Source: Nonomuraea antri
GTDB lineage: Bacteria; Actinomycetota; Actinomycetes; Streptosporangiales; Streptosporangiaceae
Length of the DNA stretch: 44,216 bases
Direction of reading: 5' to 3'
Assembly: GCF_013283785.1 (NCBI RefSeq)
Contig: NZ_JABCPZ010000070.1
Coordinates: 1 to 44,216, forward strand
The notes beneath the pieces were generated by a model. It had not been told where the DNA came from. It saw nothing but the letters and a program-made list of their open reading frames with translations, and ran no database searches. Of this stretch, positions 32,302 to 42,128 are shown one piece after another. The position numbers and the translations under genes are program-made. The stretch's first letter is position 1, and every line of letters starts with the position of its first letter.

Positions 32302-33767
32302 ACATCCTCTTCCTGATGACCGACCAGCACCGGGTCGACACCCTCGGCGCGTACGGCAACCGGCTCGCCGCCACCCCGGTGCTGGACGAGCTGGCCGGCA
32401 CCGGCACCAGGTTCGACCGCTGGTACACGCCCACCGCGATCTGCACGCCGGCCAGGGCGAGCCTGCTCACCGGCCAGGCGCCGTTCCGCCACAAGCTGCT
32501 GGCCAACCACGAGCGGAACGTCGGCTACCTGGAGGACCTGCCGGACGGCCAGTACACCTTCCCCCAGGCGCTGCGCGAGGTCGGCTACAACTGCGGGCTC
32601 ATCGGCAAGTGGCACGTCGGGCACCATCGCAGGGCCGCCGACTTCGGCTTCGACGGGCCCGACCTGCCCGGCTGGCACAACCCGGTCGACCACCCCGACT
32701 ACCTCGCCTACCTGGCCGAGCGCGGGCTGCCGCCGTACGAGATCCACGACCACATCCGCGGCACGCTGCCCAACGGCGGCCCCGGCAACCTGCTGGCGGC
32801 GCGGCTGCGCCAGCCGGTCGAGGCGACGTTCGAGCACTACCTGGCCACCCGCGCGATCGAGATGCTGGAACGTTACAGCGCCGAAGGCAAGCTGTTCTTC
32901 CTGCAGCTCAACTTCTTCGGCCCGCACCTGCCGTACATCGTGCCCGACGAGTACTTCGACATGTTCGACCCCGACCTGGTCGAGCTGCCCAAGTCGATCG
33001 CCGAGACGTTCGCGGACAAGCCGCCGGTGCAGGCCAACTACAGCGCGCACTGGACGTTCGACACCATGCCGCTGGAGGTGACGCGCAAGCTCATCGCGGT
33101 CTACTGGGGCTACGTGGCGCTCATCGACGCCCAGATCGGCCGGGTCATGGACGCCATGCGCCGCCTCGGCCTGGACGACGAGACCGCCGTGTTCTTCACC
33201 TGCGACCACGGCGAGTTCACCGGCGCGCACCGGCTGCACGACAAGGGCCCGGCGATGTACGAGGACATCTACCGCACCCCCGGCCTGCTGCGCCTGCCGG
33301 GCCAGGAACCCGGCGTGGTCAGGACGGAGTTCGTCAGCCTGCTCGACTGCACGGCCACCATCCTGGACCTGGCCGGGCTCGACCCGTCGCCCGCGGTCGA
33401 CTCGCGCAGCCTGGTGCCGCTGGCCAAGGGCGAGCAGGTGCCGTGGGAGGAGGACATCGTCTGCGAGTTCCACGGCCACCACTTCCCCTATCCGCAGCGG
33501 ATGATCAGGACGGACCGCTACAAGCTGGTCGTCAACCCGGACTCGACCAACGAGCTGTACGACCTGTTCACCGACCCCGACGAGCTGCTCAACCGCTACA
33601 CCCACCCCGAGATGGCCGAGGTGCGCGCGCGGCTCATGCAGCGGCTCTACGAGGTGCTGCGGGCTCGGGGCGACAACTTCTACCACTGGATGACCTCGAT
33701 GTACGACGTCGGCGACGTCTCCTACGACCCCACCATGAGCGGGCTGGACGAGGCGACCTACCGGTGA
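32298..33767 (+). CDS. Sulfatase with CxPxR formylglycine motif (first of two)
   Basis: Type I sulfatase of 489 residues that would hydrolyse a sulfate ester. The activation site ICTPARASLLTG places the Cys to be converted to formylglycine at residue 49 (C-x-P-x-R). Metal-binding segments are NILFLMTDQHR near the start and FFTCDHGEFTGAH (about 295-307). LIGKWHVGH and FFGPHLPY supply other active-site Lys/His positions. It most resembles the choline-sulfatase/N-sulfoglucosamine-hydrolase-like part of the family. No signal peptide, so the substrate is taken up first, consistent with the importer upstream. The GTG start overlaps the binding-protein stop. Confidence 0.93.
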   Translation: MNILFLMTDQHRVDTLGAYGNRLAATPVLDELAGTGTRFDRWYTPTAICTPARASLLTGQAPFRHKLLANHERNVGYLEDLPDGQYTFPQALREVGYNCGLIGKWHVGHHRRAADFGFDGPDLPGWHNPVDHPDYLAYLAERGLPPYEIHDHIRGTLPNGGPGNLLAARLRQPVEATFEHYLATRAIEMLERYSAEGKLFFLQLNFFGPHLPYIVPDEYFDMFDPDLVELPKSIAETFADKPPVQANYSAHWTFDTMPLEVTRKLIAVYWGYVALIDAQIGRVMDAMRRLGLDDETAVFFTCDHGEFTGAHRLHDKGPAMYEDIYRTPGLLRLPGQEPGVVRTEFVSLLDCTATILDLAGLDPSPAVDSRSLVPLAKGEQVPWEEDIVCEFHGHHFPYPQRMIRTDRYKLVVNPDSTNELYDLFTDPDELLNRYTHPEMAEVRARLMQRLYEVLRARGDNFYHWMTSMYDVGDVSYDPTMSGLDEATYR

Positions 33768-35179
33768 GACGGCCCAACATCGTCCTGATCCTCACCGACG
33801 ACCACGCCGCGCACGCCATCAGCGCCTACGGCTCGGTCGTCAACCGCACCCCGAGGATCGACGAGATCGCCGGGCTCGGCGCCAGGTTCGACCACTGCTT
33901 CGCCACCAACGCGCTGTGCTCGCCGAGCCGGGCGAGCATTCTCACCGGGACGTACTCGCACGTCAACGGCGTCACCACGCTGGAGACGCCGATCGACGCC
34001 GGCCAGCCGACCTTCGTGTCGCTGCTGCGCGAGTCCGGCTACCGCACCGCGATCGTCGGCAAGTGGCACATGGGCGAAGGGCCCGGCCACGACCCGGAGG
34101 GCTTCGACCACTGGGACGTGCTGATCGACCAGGGCGAGTACGTCGATCCCCGGTTCCTGTCGGCCGGCGGGCTGCGCACCGAGCCGGGTTACGCCACGGA
34201 CGTCATCACCGACCTGGCCCTGCGCTGGGCCGACGGGCTCGACGGCGACGACCCGTGGTGCCTGCTGATCTGCCACAAGGCCCCGCACCGGCCGTGGACG
34301 CCGGACGCCGAGCACGCCGGGATGTACGCCGACCCCATCCCGGTGCCGGCCACGTTCACCGACGACCTGACCGGCCGCTCGTCCTCGGCCAGGCGGGCGG
34401 CGATGCGCATCGCCGAGCACCTGACCGCCGACGACCTCAAGCGCGACCCGCCGGACGGGCTGTCGTACGAGGAGCTGGCGCTGTGGAAGTACCAGCGCTA
34501 CATGGAGGACTACCTGGCGGTCGTGGCCTCGGTCGACGACAACGTGGGCCGGGTCGTCGACTGGCTGCGCGAGCGCGGCGACATCGAGGACACGCTGCTC
34601 ATGTACTGTTCCGACCAGGGCTTCTTCCTCGGCGATCACGGCTGGTTCGACAAGCGCCTGATGTACGAGGAGTCGCTGCGGATGCCGCTGGTGCTCAGCT
34701 ACCCGCGCCGGGTGCCCGCCGGGCAGGAGCACACCGGCATCGTCACCAACGTCGACTTCGCCCGGACCCTGCTGGAGGCGGCCGGGGTGCCCGCGCACCC
34801 GCGCATGCAGGGCCGCAGCTTCCTGGCCGACCTGACGGGCGAGCCGGGACCGGCCCCGGCCGAGGGCATGTACTACCGCTACTGGGAACACGACGACGTC
34901 TGGCACAAGGCGCCGGCGCACTACGGCTACCGCACCGCCCGATACAAGATTATTTATTACTACAACGACGGCCTGGGACTGCCGGGGACCGGCCCGGCGA
35001 CGTACCCGGGGGAGTGGGAGCTGTACGACCTGGAGACCGACCCCGAGGAGCTGCGCAACGTGTACCTGGACCCGGCGTACCTGGAGGTCCGCGAAGAGCT
35101 GAAGGTCCGCCTGTGGCGGGCGCAGGCCGAGCTCGGCGACCGCCCGCACCCGGGCCAGCCGGTCCCCGAGGGGGTCTGA
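33764..35179 (+). CDS. Sulfatase with CxPxR formylglycine motif (second of two)
   Basis: Second type I sulfatase, 471 residues, clearly different from the first. The formylglycine site is LCSPSRASILTG with Cys52. The start RPNIVLILTDDHAAHAISAY gives the metal Asp pair, GKWHMG and CHKAPHRPW follow, and CSDQGFFLGDHGWFDK is the second metal segment (Asp, Asn/Gln, then a His). The latter pattern, with a Tyr-rich C terminus, is common in sulfatases that act on sulfated sugars or polysaccharide-derived units (DUF4976 C terminus). No signal peptide. GTG start overlaps the previous stop by four bases. Having two sulfatases suggests two sulfate positions or two substrates. Confidence 0.92.
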   Translation: MRRPNIVLILTDDHAAHAISAYGSVVNRTPRIDEIAGLGARFDHCFATNALCSPSRASILTGTYSHVNGVTTLETPIDAGQPTFVSLLRESGYRTAIVGKWHMGEGPGHDPEGFDHWDVLIDQGEYVDPRFLSAGGLRTEPGYATDVITDLALRWADGLDGDDPWCLLICHKAPHRPWTPDAEHAGMYADPIPVPATFTDDLTGRSSSARRAAMRIAEHLTADDLKRDPPDGLSYEELALWKYQRYMEDYLAVVASVDDNVGRVVDWLRERGDIEDTLLMYCSDQGFFLGDHGWFDKRLMYEESLRMPLVLSYPRRVPAGQEHTGIVTNVDFARTLLEAAGVPAHPRMQGRSFLADLTGEPGPAPAEGMYYRYWEHDDVWHKAPAHYGYRTARYKIIYYYNDGLGLPGTGPATYPGEWELYDLETDPEELRNVYLDPAYLEVREELKVRLWRAQAELGDRPHPGQPVPEGV

Positions 35180-35180
35180 C

Positions 35181-36176
35181 ATGGCGGGGGAGTGCTGCGC
35201 GCCGGCCACCACAGCGGTCACCGCAGCGGTCACCACAGCGATCACCACTGCGCCCGTCACGGGGACCCCGGCCGGTCCCGCGCGCTTCGCCGCCACCGGG
35301 GAGCACGCCGTCGAGCAGGTCGAACTGCCCGGCGGGGCGTTCCTCATGGGCGACTCGCGCGGCGACGGCAACCCGGGAGACGGTGAGGGGCCCGTGCACC
35401 GCGTGGTCGTGCCGGCCTTCTCCATCGACGCGACCACCGTGACCACCGCCGACTTCGCCGCCTTCACCGCGGCGACCGGCTACCGCACCGAGGCCGAGAC
35501 GTACGGCTTCTCCGCCGTCTTCCACCTGGCCCTGCGCGCCCGGCCGCAGGACGTGATGCGGCCGGTGCCCGGCGTGCCGTGGTGGATCGGGGTGCGCGGG
35601 GCCGACTGGCGCCACCCGGGCGGCCCGCTGTCCGAGGCCGAACCCGACCACCCCGTCGTGCACGTGAGCTGGAACGACGCGATGGCGTACTGCTCCTGGG
35701 CCGGACGCAGGCTGCCCACCGAGGCCGAGTGGGAGTACGCCTCCCGCGGCGGCCTGGAAGGCGCCCGCTACCCCTGGGGCGACGACCTGCCCGACGGCGA
35801 ATGGCCGGTGAACATCTGGCAGGGCGTCTTCCCCACGAGCAACACCCTGGAGGACGGCCACCTCACCACGGCCCCGGTGCGCGCGTACGCGCCCAACGCC
35901 TACGGCCTGTGGCAGACGGTCGGCAACGTGTGGGAGTGGTGCGCGGACTGGTACGACCCCGGCTACTACGCCGTCTCACCCGAGCACGACCCGCGCGGCC
36001 CCAGCCACGGCTCGCACCCGGGCCCGCACCCGGGCGTAGCCAGGGTGCTGCGCGGCGGCTCCTTCCTGTGCCACGACTCCTACTGCAACCGCTACCGCAA
36101 CTCGGCCAGATCGGGCAACACCCCCGACTCCTCCATGGCCAACGCCGGATTCAGGACCGTCTCCCCGCGCGCCTGA
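35181..36176 (+). CDS. Formylglycine-generating enzyme (sulfatase activator)
   Basis: Copper-dependent oxidase of 331 residues that converts the Cys of CxPxR sulfatases to formylglycine. VELPGGAFLMGDS, HVSWNDAMAYCSWAGRRLPT and NVWEWCADWYDPGYY are the SUMF1 fold; the active-site pair is Cys297 and Cys302 in RGGSFLCHDSYCNRYRNSAR, matching the bacterial enzyme's copper/cysteine site. The N-terminal 30 residues are extra: MAGECCAP followed by an Ala/Thr/Val run coded by a 12-base repeat. It starts one base after the second sulfatase stop, so activator and clients are made together. Cytoplasmic, last gene of the operon. Confidence 0.95.
   Translation: MAGECCAPATTAVTAAVTTAITTAPVTGTPAGPARFAATGEHAVEQVELPGGAFLMGDSRGDGNPGDGEGPVHRVVVPAFSIDATTVTTADFAAFTAATGYRTEAETYGFSAVFHLALRARPQDVMRPVPGVPWWIGVRGADWRHPGGPLSEAEPDHPVVHVSWNDAMAYCSWAGRRLPTEAEWEYASRGGLEGARYPWGDDLPDGEWPVNIWQGVFPTSNTLEDGHLTTAPVRAYAPNAYGLWQTVGNVWEWCADWYDPGYYAVSPEHDPRGPSHGSHPGPHPGVARVLRGGSFLCHDSYCNRYRNSARSGNTPDSSMANAGFRTVSPRA
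35208..35255 (+). repeat. 12-base tandem repeat at the start of the formylglycine-generating enzyme gene
   Basis: Four units near ACCACAGCGGTC (35208-35219, 35220-35231, 35232-35243, partial 35244-35255) encode a TAV/TAI-type run ahead of the catalytic domain. The unit is in frame. Confidence 0.7.
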
Positions 36177-36327
36177 CCCACTGCCGCCGCCGGGCCGCGC
36201 CGCCCCTGTCCTGCGCCGGTAGGCGTTTGTCAGTGATCGCCGCTAACGTTCCGCGCATCGCCGCGGCGGCGGACGTGCCGCGCGCGTGACACATCCCTGA
36301 CGGCTCCACCATGGAAGGCGGCGGCAA

Positions 36328-37194
36328 GTGGGTTGGCTGGCGGCGGGCGACGCGTATGAGGTCGCACTGATAGAGGGCAAGGTCACGGCGAGAGCCGCGA
36401 CCGGCCGGTCGGCGGGGCGACAGCTGAAGACCCTGCCGAAGGCGGTGCGCGAACACCCCGAGACGGACCGGCTGCGCCGCTTCGCCGAATGGCTCGACAG
36501 GCACGCCGCGTCCTGCGTGGCGCACGTCGACGCCTGGATGGTGTCCTCGCTGCCGGTGCCGACCGGGCTGATCGCCCAGGTCTGGCCGGACGAGGCGTGG
36601 CAGGCGGCCCTGCGCGACATGGCGGTGGTCGGCGACGACCCCGACGAGGTGGGGTTCCTGCGCGACGTCACCGACGCGGGCGAGCTGCGGATGGTCAATC
36701 TCGACGGCGAGACCGTCCGGCTGTCGCCGCGCACGGTGACGCTGCCGCACCCGGTGCTGCTGCCCGACCTCGACGACCTGCGCGAGTTCGCCGCCGAGCT
36801 GGGCGTCACCCAGCGGGTCGAGCAGATCCACCGGGCCGTCTGGCGCAGGCCCGCCGACCCCGGCGCGAAGGCACGCCAGGTCACCGAGTTCGCCGGCGGC
36901 ACGTACGCCTCACGCTTCGGCCTGGCGGCCCGGGCCACCCAGCTCGGCTACCGGGTCTCCGGCGGGTTCGCCACCTGCCGGGTCCACGAGGGCGGCAGCC
37001 TCACCGAGGCGGCCGTGTGGATCGGCGAACCGTACTGGGACGACGAGATGTCCACCGGCAACCTCACCTGGCGCGACCAGGACGGCAGGGCGCTCGTGCT
37101 CCGCGAGGTCGGCCAGGTCGCCTGGTCGGAGGGCATGCGGATGGCCGCCGCGCTGTACGCGGGCCGCCGGGTCGAAGAGGGGAAGGACGCATGA
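36328..37194 (+). CDS. DUF4132-type protein
   Basis: Protein of 288 residues corresponding to the DUF4132 region of MolR/YehI-like proteins. TGLIAQVWPDEAWQAALRDM, then FLRDVTDAGELRMVNLDGET, VTLPHPVLLPDLDDLREFAAELGV and TQRVEQIHRAVWRRP follow the family order (Trp, then 'edg.l', HP, QP-Q-R region), and the C terminus MRMAAALYAGR resembles its end. The long helical N-terminal part and WGR domain of E. coli YehI are missing. GTG 36328 has GGAAGG nine bases upstream. The previous gap (36177-36327) shows no clear promoter. It overlaps the next gene by four bases (ATGA), so the two are coupled. Biochemical function unknown. Confidence 0.75.
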   Translation: MGWLAAGDAYEVALIEGKVTARAATGRSAGRQLKTLPKAVREHPETDRLRRFAEWLDRHAASCVAHVDAWMVSSLPVPTGLIAQVWPDEAWQAALRDMAVVGDDPDEVGFLRDVTDAGELRMVNLDGETVRLSPRTVTLPHPVLLPDLDDLREFAAELGVTQRVEQIHRAVWRRPADPGAKARQVTEFAGGTYASRFGLAARATQLGYRVSGGFATCRVHEGGSLTEAAVWIGEPYWDDEMSTGNLTWRDQDGRALVLREVGQVAWSEGMRMAAALYAGRRVEEGKDA

Positions 37195-40100
37195 CCGCAC
37201 AGCCGACGCAGGAGAGGGAACCGGACCGGACCGACCTGTCCGTCGCGGAAGCCGAGGTGATGCTCACCGCCGGCGCCGTGCTGCCACCCGGCACGCGAGG
37301 GGCTGGAGAGCGGGCCGTGCCGCTGGTCGCCCGCGCCTACCGGCACCCCGGGCTCGACGACCGCGTGATCGTCCGGCTGGTCCCCGGGGAGCTGAGCGCC
37401 GCGGAAGACCAGGCGGCCGGCTTCCTCGGCATGACGCCCGACGGCGAGGCCGCCGTGGTCGGCCTGGGCCTGCGGCGCTCGCTCGGCTTCCCCGAATGGG
37501 TGCTCGCGCACCACCCGGAGGACGGCCACCACGCGCTGGCCGTCGTGCCCGAGCTGGAGCGCGCCGCCCGCCAGTCCAGGTCCAAGCCCAAGTCCGCGCT
37601 CGAGGCGTTCCAGCGGCTGGCCGGGCAGCTGGCCGTGTCCGTCCCGCACTTCCTGCCCACCTTCTACGAGCAGGCGGGCCGGCTGTTCCTGGACGCCGAC
37701 AACACTCAATACGCCGGCCAGCTCTTCTCCGCCGCGCGCAAGGCCGAGGCCCAGCACGGGCTGCCCGTCGACGACGACCGGCTCGACGCGGTGTTCCTGG
37801 AGTTCGCGCTGGCCGGAGCGCTGCCGGTCAAGGTGCTCTCCGGCTACGCCAAGGACCTGGCCGCCCGGCTGCCCGCCGACGAGGCGCTGCGCCGATACGC
37901 GCGCCTGTGCGTGCGCAGGACGGCCGGCGGGCTCGCGCCGTCGGCGCAGATGGCCACCGACATCCGCAGGCTGGCCAAGGCCGCGGGCGTCGACGCCGAC
38001 ACGGCCGAACAGGACTACCTGTCCGAACTGCTCACCCTGCCCGCCATCATGGAGGCCGCGACCGGTTGGTGGAAGGCGCACGCCCCGGCCGTCGCGGCGC
38101 TGGCCAGGCAGCGGCCCGAGCTGCGCGGCACGCTGCTGAACAACGTCCCGGCGAGCGACGACCGGGAGCTGCCCGGCATCTGGCTCGGCATCCTGGAGTC
38201 GTCGGGCGCGACCGCCGGCCTGCACACCGACGTGCCGGAGGAGGAGCGCGCCGCCGACGGCGCCGCCGGCTGGACCCGCAGGTTCCTCGCCGCCCGCGAC
38301 CGCGGCTGGGGCTTCCCCGCGCACCTGCCCGCACTCCACGCGCTGATCGAGCGCATGGCCGACCGGCTGCGCGCCGAGCTGACCGCCGCCGGGCAGTCGC
38401 TCCCCGCCTGCGACGACCCCGACCTGCTCGACCTGTTGCTCGCCCTGGACCTCCCGGTGGCCGACCCCGGCGACCAGACCACGCTCCGGCTGGACCGCTG
38501 GGCCGAGCGCGACGACCGGCGCGACCTGCGCGCCCTGGCGGCCGACCCGCGCTTCCGCCCCGCCTTCCGCCACGGCGCGTTCCGCCTGGACCCGGACGAC
38601 GAAGGCCGGGCCGCCGTCCTCGCCCTGGCCGCCGCGCCCGGCGGGCGTCCGATGCTGACCGAGTGGGTGAGCCTGGTCGCCGGGCAGACGGCCGCCGCCG
38701 GGCTGCCCCGCCTGCCCGACGCGCTGCGCCGCCTGTCCTGGCTGCCCGGCGAGGTGCTGGCCCTGGCCGAGGACGACGTCCGCCAGGCCGTCGCCGAGGC
38801 GAGCGTGGCCGGGGTGCTCGCCCGCACGCTCCGCGCCGGCATCATCGACGAGCTGGGCTGGCCCGCCTTCGAGGACGCCGCGGCGAACCTGGTGCCCGAG
38901 AAGGACGTCGACGACATCATCGTGTGCGACGCCTGGCCGCACCTGGTCGTGGCCGGCACCGCGCAGGCCAGGGTGCTCGGCCCCGAGGGCACCGTGCTCA
39001 CCCACGACCTGCGCGTCCCGGCCGGCGACACCTGGAACGACCCCGGCTTCCACTACGTGGACGGCGACCTGCTCGTCTACTGGGACTCGCGGTCCCGCCA
39101 GAACGGGCTGCGCGGCTACTGGCACACCGCCGCCGACCAGGTACGCGACCTCGACGGCATCGACCGCACCCGGGGCACCAGGCTCGACTACTACCAGGGC
39201 GACAACCAGCTCAGCCTCGCCGTCCCCGGCGGCGGCCGCACCACCGGGTACGCCCCGCTGCACGCCGGCGACACGGCGGTGCCCGAGGAGCGTCCCGTGC
39301 TGACCGACGGCACGTCCTTCTGGATCTGGGCATGGGACGGCGAGACCTCAGACTGGTACGAGTTCGACCCGGCGAGCGGCAGGACCGGCCGCCGCTCGGC
39401 GCCCGGCTTCCTGGCCGACGCGCTGCGCACCGCGCCCGCCGGCAGCGCTCTCGACCACGGCTGGCTGCTGCCCGCGCCCTCCGCCGAGCCGACCCCGGCG
39501 GGCACGCCCGTGAACGGCCTGTTCGGCCTGCGCGTGGTGGGACTGCCCGACGGGTCGCGCCGCGCCGAGGACCTCTCCGGGCTGTCCATGACCGTGCCGC
39601 CCAACGCCGGCACGCCGGTCCGCCTGCTGACGTTCCCCGGCGCCGAACGGCCGTGCGCCGTCGTGCGCAGGAGCTACCGGGTGGACCTGGTCGACGCCGA
39701 CGGCGTCGTGCTGGCCGAGCTCAAGACCGACGGCAGGCCCGGCGCGTTCGGCGCGGGCACGCTCATCCTGCCGCCCGAGTCGTACTGGTACTGCCTGCGG
39801 CCCCGCGACCCGGAAGGGTCGGCGACCCTGCGCGCGGTGGGCGAGGAGACGACCGCGGCCCTGCTCGAAGCCGCCGAACCCGAGGACGCCGACGTGGCCG
39901 CGGCCGTCCGCGCGCTGCTGCCGGGCGTGACGAACGAGTCGCTGGTCAAGGGCATCGCGGCGATCGCCGGGTTCGCCGCCGTCCAGCAGACCGCGGTGCG
40001 TGCCGTCGTGGCCGAGCTCACCCGGGCGCTGACCGGCGCCCCGGTCGAGGAGCAGACCTGGATCGGGCCCTCCGACAGCCTGCTCGACCACGCGATCAAC

Positions 40101-42128
40101 GGCCTCGGCACCACCTCCGACCAGTACACGCTCCGCGACAGCCGCGACGGAGCCTGCCGGCAGATCCGGGCGATCGGCCAGGCCGTCGCCGCCCCGGCGG
40201 AGCCCGCGGAGTCGCGCGTCCACGTCGGGCTGCCGGACGTGCACGTCGGGCTGCCCGGGCTGCCGGTCGCGGGCCTGCGCTGGGAGCGGTGGCTGGACCA
40301 CTGCGCGGCGCTGGCGTACCGGAGCGCGGCGGCCACCACCTCCGCCGAGCACCGCGCCGCGCTGCGGGCGCTGCTGCGCGAGCTGAACGACGGCGGCCTG
40401 CCCGTCACGGCCGACCTCGCCCGCTGGCGGCGCATGACGATGCGGCTGGCCCGCGAACACGTGCGGACGCCCGGCGGCCGCCTGCCCGACGAGCCGCTGT
40501 GCGGGCTGCTGCCCCTGGCCGGCGGCGCGTTCGTCGCCTTCGTCCACCCGAAGCCGGAACACTACGACGGCCTGAGCTGGACGGCGCTGTTCCACGACCC
40601 GGCCGGCCGGTTCGAGATCCCCGAGCCGTACACCGCGCACGACTTCGCCCCGATCGGCGAGGAACGGGTGGCAGGCTGGCTGGAGACGTTCCTCGCCGAG
40701 CTCGACACGCGCGGCCCGGCGACCTGGCAGGCGGCCGCCGCCGACGAGTTCACCCGGCTCACCGGCGTGCCCGAGACGTCCGCGCGGCTGATCGTGGCCG
40801 GGTTCCCGCGGATCGAGGTCTACAGCAGGAGCTTCCTCGACAAGGAGGCCCGCACCCTGCTCGGGGTGAAGGTGGCCGACGCCGCCGTCGCCAAGGGAGA
40901 GCTGGAGCAGATCCCCGACGCCGTCCGGCGCGCCGTCACCGCGGCGCTGCTGCCCGCCGACCCGGCCAGGCTGTGGACCGACGGGCCCGACATGGCCGCC
41001 GCGGCCGAGGTGTGGAACTCCCGCGTCGGGCAGCGCGTGGCCCTGCCGGAATGGCTGCTCGGCGAGGCCAACCGCGCCGTGCGCGGCGCCTGGGACACCG
41101 CTCACGGCCTGCGCGCCGTGCTCGACCCCGCCGCCGCGCCCGAGCTGAGCCAGGACCGGACCTGGGAGGTGCGCGGCGACCGCGTCCAGCCGGTCGCCGG
41201 TCAGGGCGCCGGCTTCGGCGGCGCGTCGCTGGTCATGGCCGTCGCCACGGCCGGCTGGCTGGCGCACCGGCTCCCCGCCGGGCACCCGCTGCGCGCCGCG
41301 CTGCCCGCCGCCCTGTCCGCGGTACGCGACCGGCTCGCCAACCCCGGGCTGCTGCTCGACCTCGACGAGTACGTCAGTCTGCCCGGCTTCAAGAAGGCCG
41401 CGGGAACCCCGACCGAGACCGGCGCCGGGTTCGAGCGGTACGGCGCGGTCATCATGGCCACCCACGACAGCCAGCCGTCGCCCGCGCTCCGGCTCGACCT
41501 GCTCGACTCCAGCGGCGACGACCCCTACCTGCGGGCACTGATCGGGCTGAACGGCGAGTTCGGGCCGGTGTCCGCGCTGCGCGTCGCGCTCGACCCGGAC
41601 TTCGCCGCGCTCCTCGCCGACCCGGGCGACCCGGCGCAGGGCGAACGCGACGCCGACGGCACCTGGTGGCCGCAGGACCCCACCCGCTCGGTGCCCGACC
41701 TGGTCGTGGACGTGGCCAAGGCACACGGGCTGGGCGAGGACGCCGCCGCCGTCTACCTGATGCTGCTGGCCATGCCCGACCCGGCCGACCGCAACGTCGC
41801 CCGCTGGACCGGCTGGAAGCCGGCCAGGCTCAAGGCGGCGCGGACCGAACTGGCCGGCACCGACCTGGTGCTGCAGGCCGCCCGCGCCCGGGCCGGGCGC
41901 TCGCTGTTCCTGCCCGGCGGCTGGTCGGAGCAGCGCAGCCCGCGCCTGCCGCTGGAGCTGTGGAAACTGCCCATGTTCCGCCACGACGGGTGGCTCGGCA
42001 CGCCGCTCGTGCCTGGCGAGCCCGTGGCCGCGCTCTACGCCAGGGCGTGGCGGCGCGTCCAGGACGGCGACGTGCCCCGGTTCCAGCAGCTCGACGTCAA
42101 GCGCGGCCGCGGCCGAGGTCGGCGGTGA
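37191..42128 (+). CDS. Very large protein of unknown function in the DUF4132-MoxR set
   Basis: Protein of 1645 residues. I recognise no catalytic motif. Residues 1-560 are mainly helical (for example SALEAFQRLAGQLAVSVPHF). About 575-880 are beta-rich and look like several propeller-like repeats (HLVVAGTAQARVLGPEGT, GFHYVDGDLLVYWDSRSR, DGTSFWIWAWDGETSDWYEF). About 880-1500 are mixed. Near the C terminus AAVYLMLLAMPDPADRNVAR, then WTGWKPARLKAARTELAGTD resembles a winged helix-turn-helix. No signal peptide or clear membrane helix. It overlaps the DUF4132 gene by four bases and lies 88 bases before the MoxR ATPase. Its size and position suggest a scaffold or target-recognition subunit for that ATPase; this is inference. 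Confidence 0.8.
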   Translation: MTAQPTQEREPDRTDLSVAEAEVMLTAGAVLPPGTRGAGERAVPLVARAYRHPGLDDRVIVRLVPGELSAAEDQAAGFLGMTPDGEAAVVGLGLRRSLGFPEWVLAHHPEDGHHALAVVPELERAARQSRSKPKSALEAFQRLAGQLAVSVPHFLPTFYEQAGRLFLDADNTQYAGQLFSAARKAEAQHGLPVDDDRLDAVFLEFALAGALPVKVLSGYAKDLAARLPADEALRRYARLCVRRTAGGLAPSAQMATDIRRLAKAAGVDADTAEQDYLSELLTLPAIMEAATGWWKAHAPAVAALARQRPELRGTLLNNVPASDDRELPGIWLGILESSGATAGLHTDVPEEERAADGAAGWTRRFLAARDRGWGFPAHLPALHALIERMADRLRAELTAAGQSLPACDDPDLLDLLLALDLPVADPGDQTTLRLDRWAERDDRRDLRALAADPRFRPAFRHGAFRLDPDDEGRAAVLALAAAPGGRPMLTEWVSLVAGQTAAAGLPRLPDALRRLSWLPGEVLALAEDDVRQAVAEASVAGVLARTLRAGIIDELGWPAFEDAAANLVPEKDVDDIIVCDAWPHLVVAGTAQARVLGPEGTVLTHDLRVPAGDTWNDPGFHYVDGDLLVYWDSRSRQNGLRGYWHTAADQVRDLDGIDRTRGTRLDYYQGDNQLSLAVPGGGRTTGYAPLHAGDTAVPEERPVLTDGTSFWIWAWDGETSDWYEFDPASGRTGRRSAPGFLADALRTAPAGSALDHGWLLPAPSAEPTPAGTPVNGLFGLRVVGLPDGSRRAEDLSGLSMTVPPNAGTPVRLLTFPGAERPCAVVRRSYRVDLVDADGVVLAELKTDGRPGAFGAGTLILPPESYWYCLRPRDPEGSATLRAVGEETTAALLEAAEPEDADVAAAVRALLPGVTNESLVKGIAAIAGFAAVQQTAVRAVVAELTRALTGAPVEEQTWIGPSDSLLDHAINGLGTTSDQYTLRDSRDGACRQIRAIGQAVAAPAEPAESRVHVGLPDVHVGLPGLPVAGLRWERWLDHCAALAYRSAAATTSAEHRAALRALLRELNDGGLPVTADLARWRRMTMRLAREHVRTPGGRLPDEPLCGLLPLAGGAFVAFVHPKPEHYDGLSWTALFHDPAGRFEIPEPYTAHDFAPIGEERVAGWLETFLAELDTRGPATWQAAAADEFTRLTGVPETSARLIVAGFPRIEVYSRSFLDKEARTLLGVKVADAAVAKGELEQIPDAVRRAVTAALLPADPARLWTDGPDMAAAAEVWNSRVGQRVALPEWLLGEANRAVRGAWDTAHGLRAVLDPAAAPELSQDRTWEVRGDRVQPVAGQGAGFGGASLVMAVATAGWLAHRLPAGHPLRAALPAALSAVRDRLANPGLLLDLDEYVSLPGFKKAAGTPTETGAGFERYGAVIMATHDSQPSPALRLDLLDSSGDDPYLRALIGLNGEFGPVSALRVALDPDFAALLADPGDPAQGERDADGTWWPQDPTRSVPDLVVDVAKAHGLGEDAAAVYLMLLAMPDPADRNVARWTGWKPARLKAARTELAGTDLVLQAARARAGRSLFLPGGWSEQRSPRLPLELWKLPMFRHDGWLGTPLVPGEPVAALYARAWRRVQDGDVPRFQQLDVKRGRGRGRR

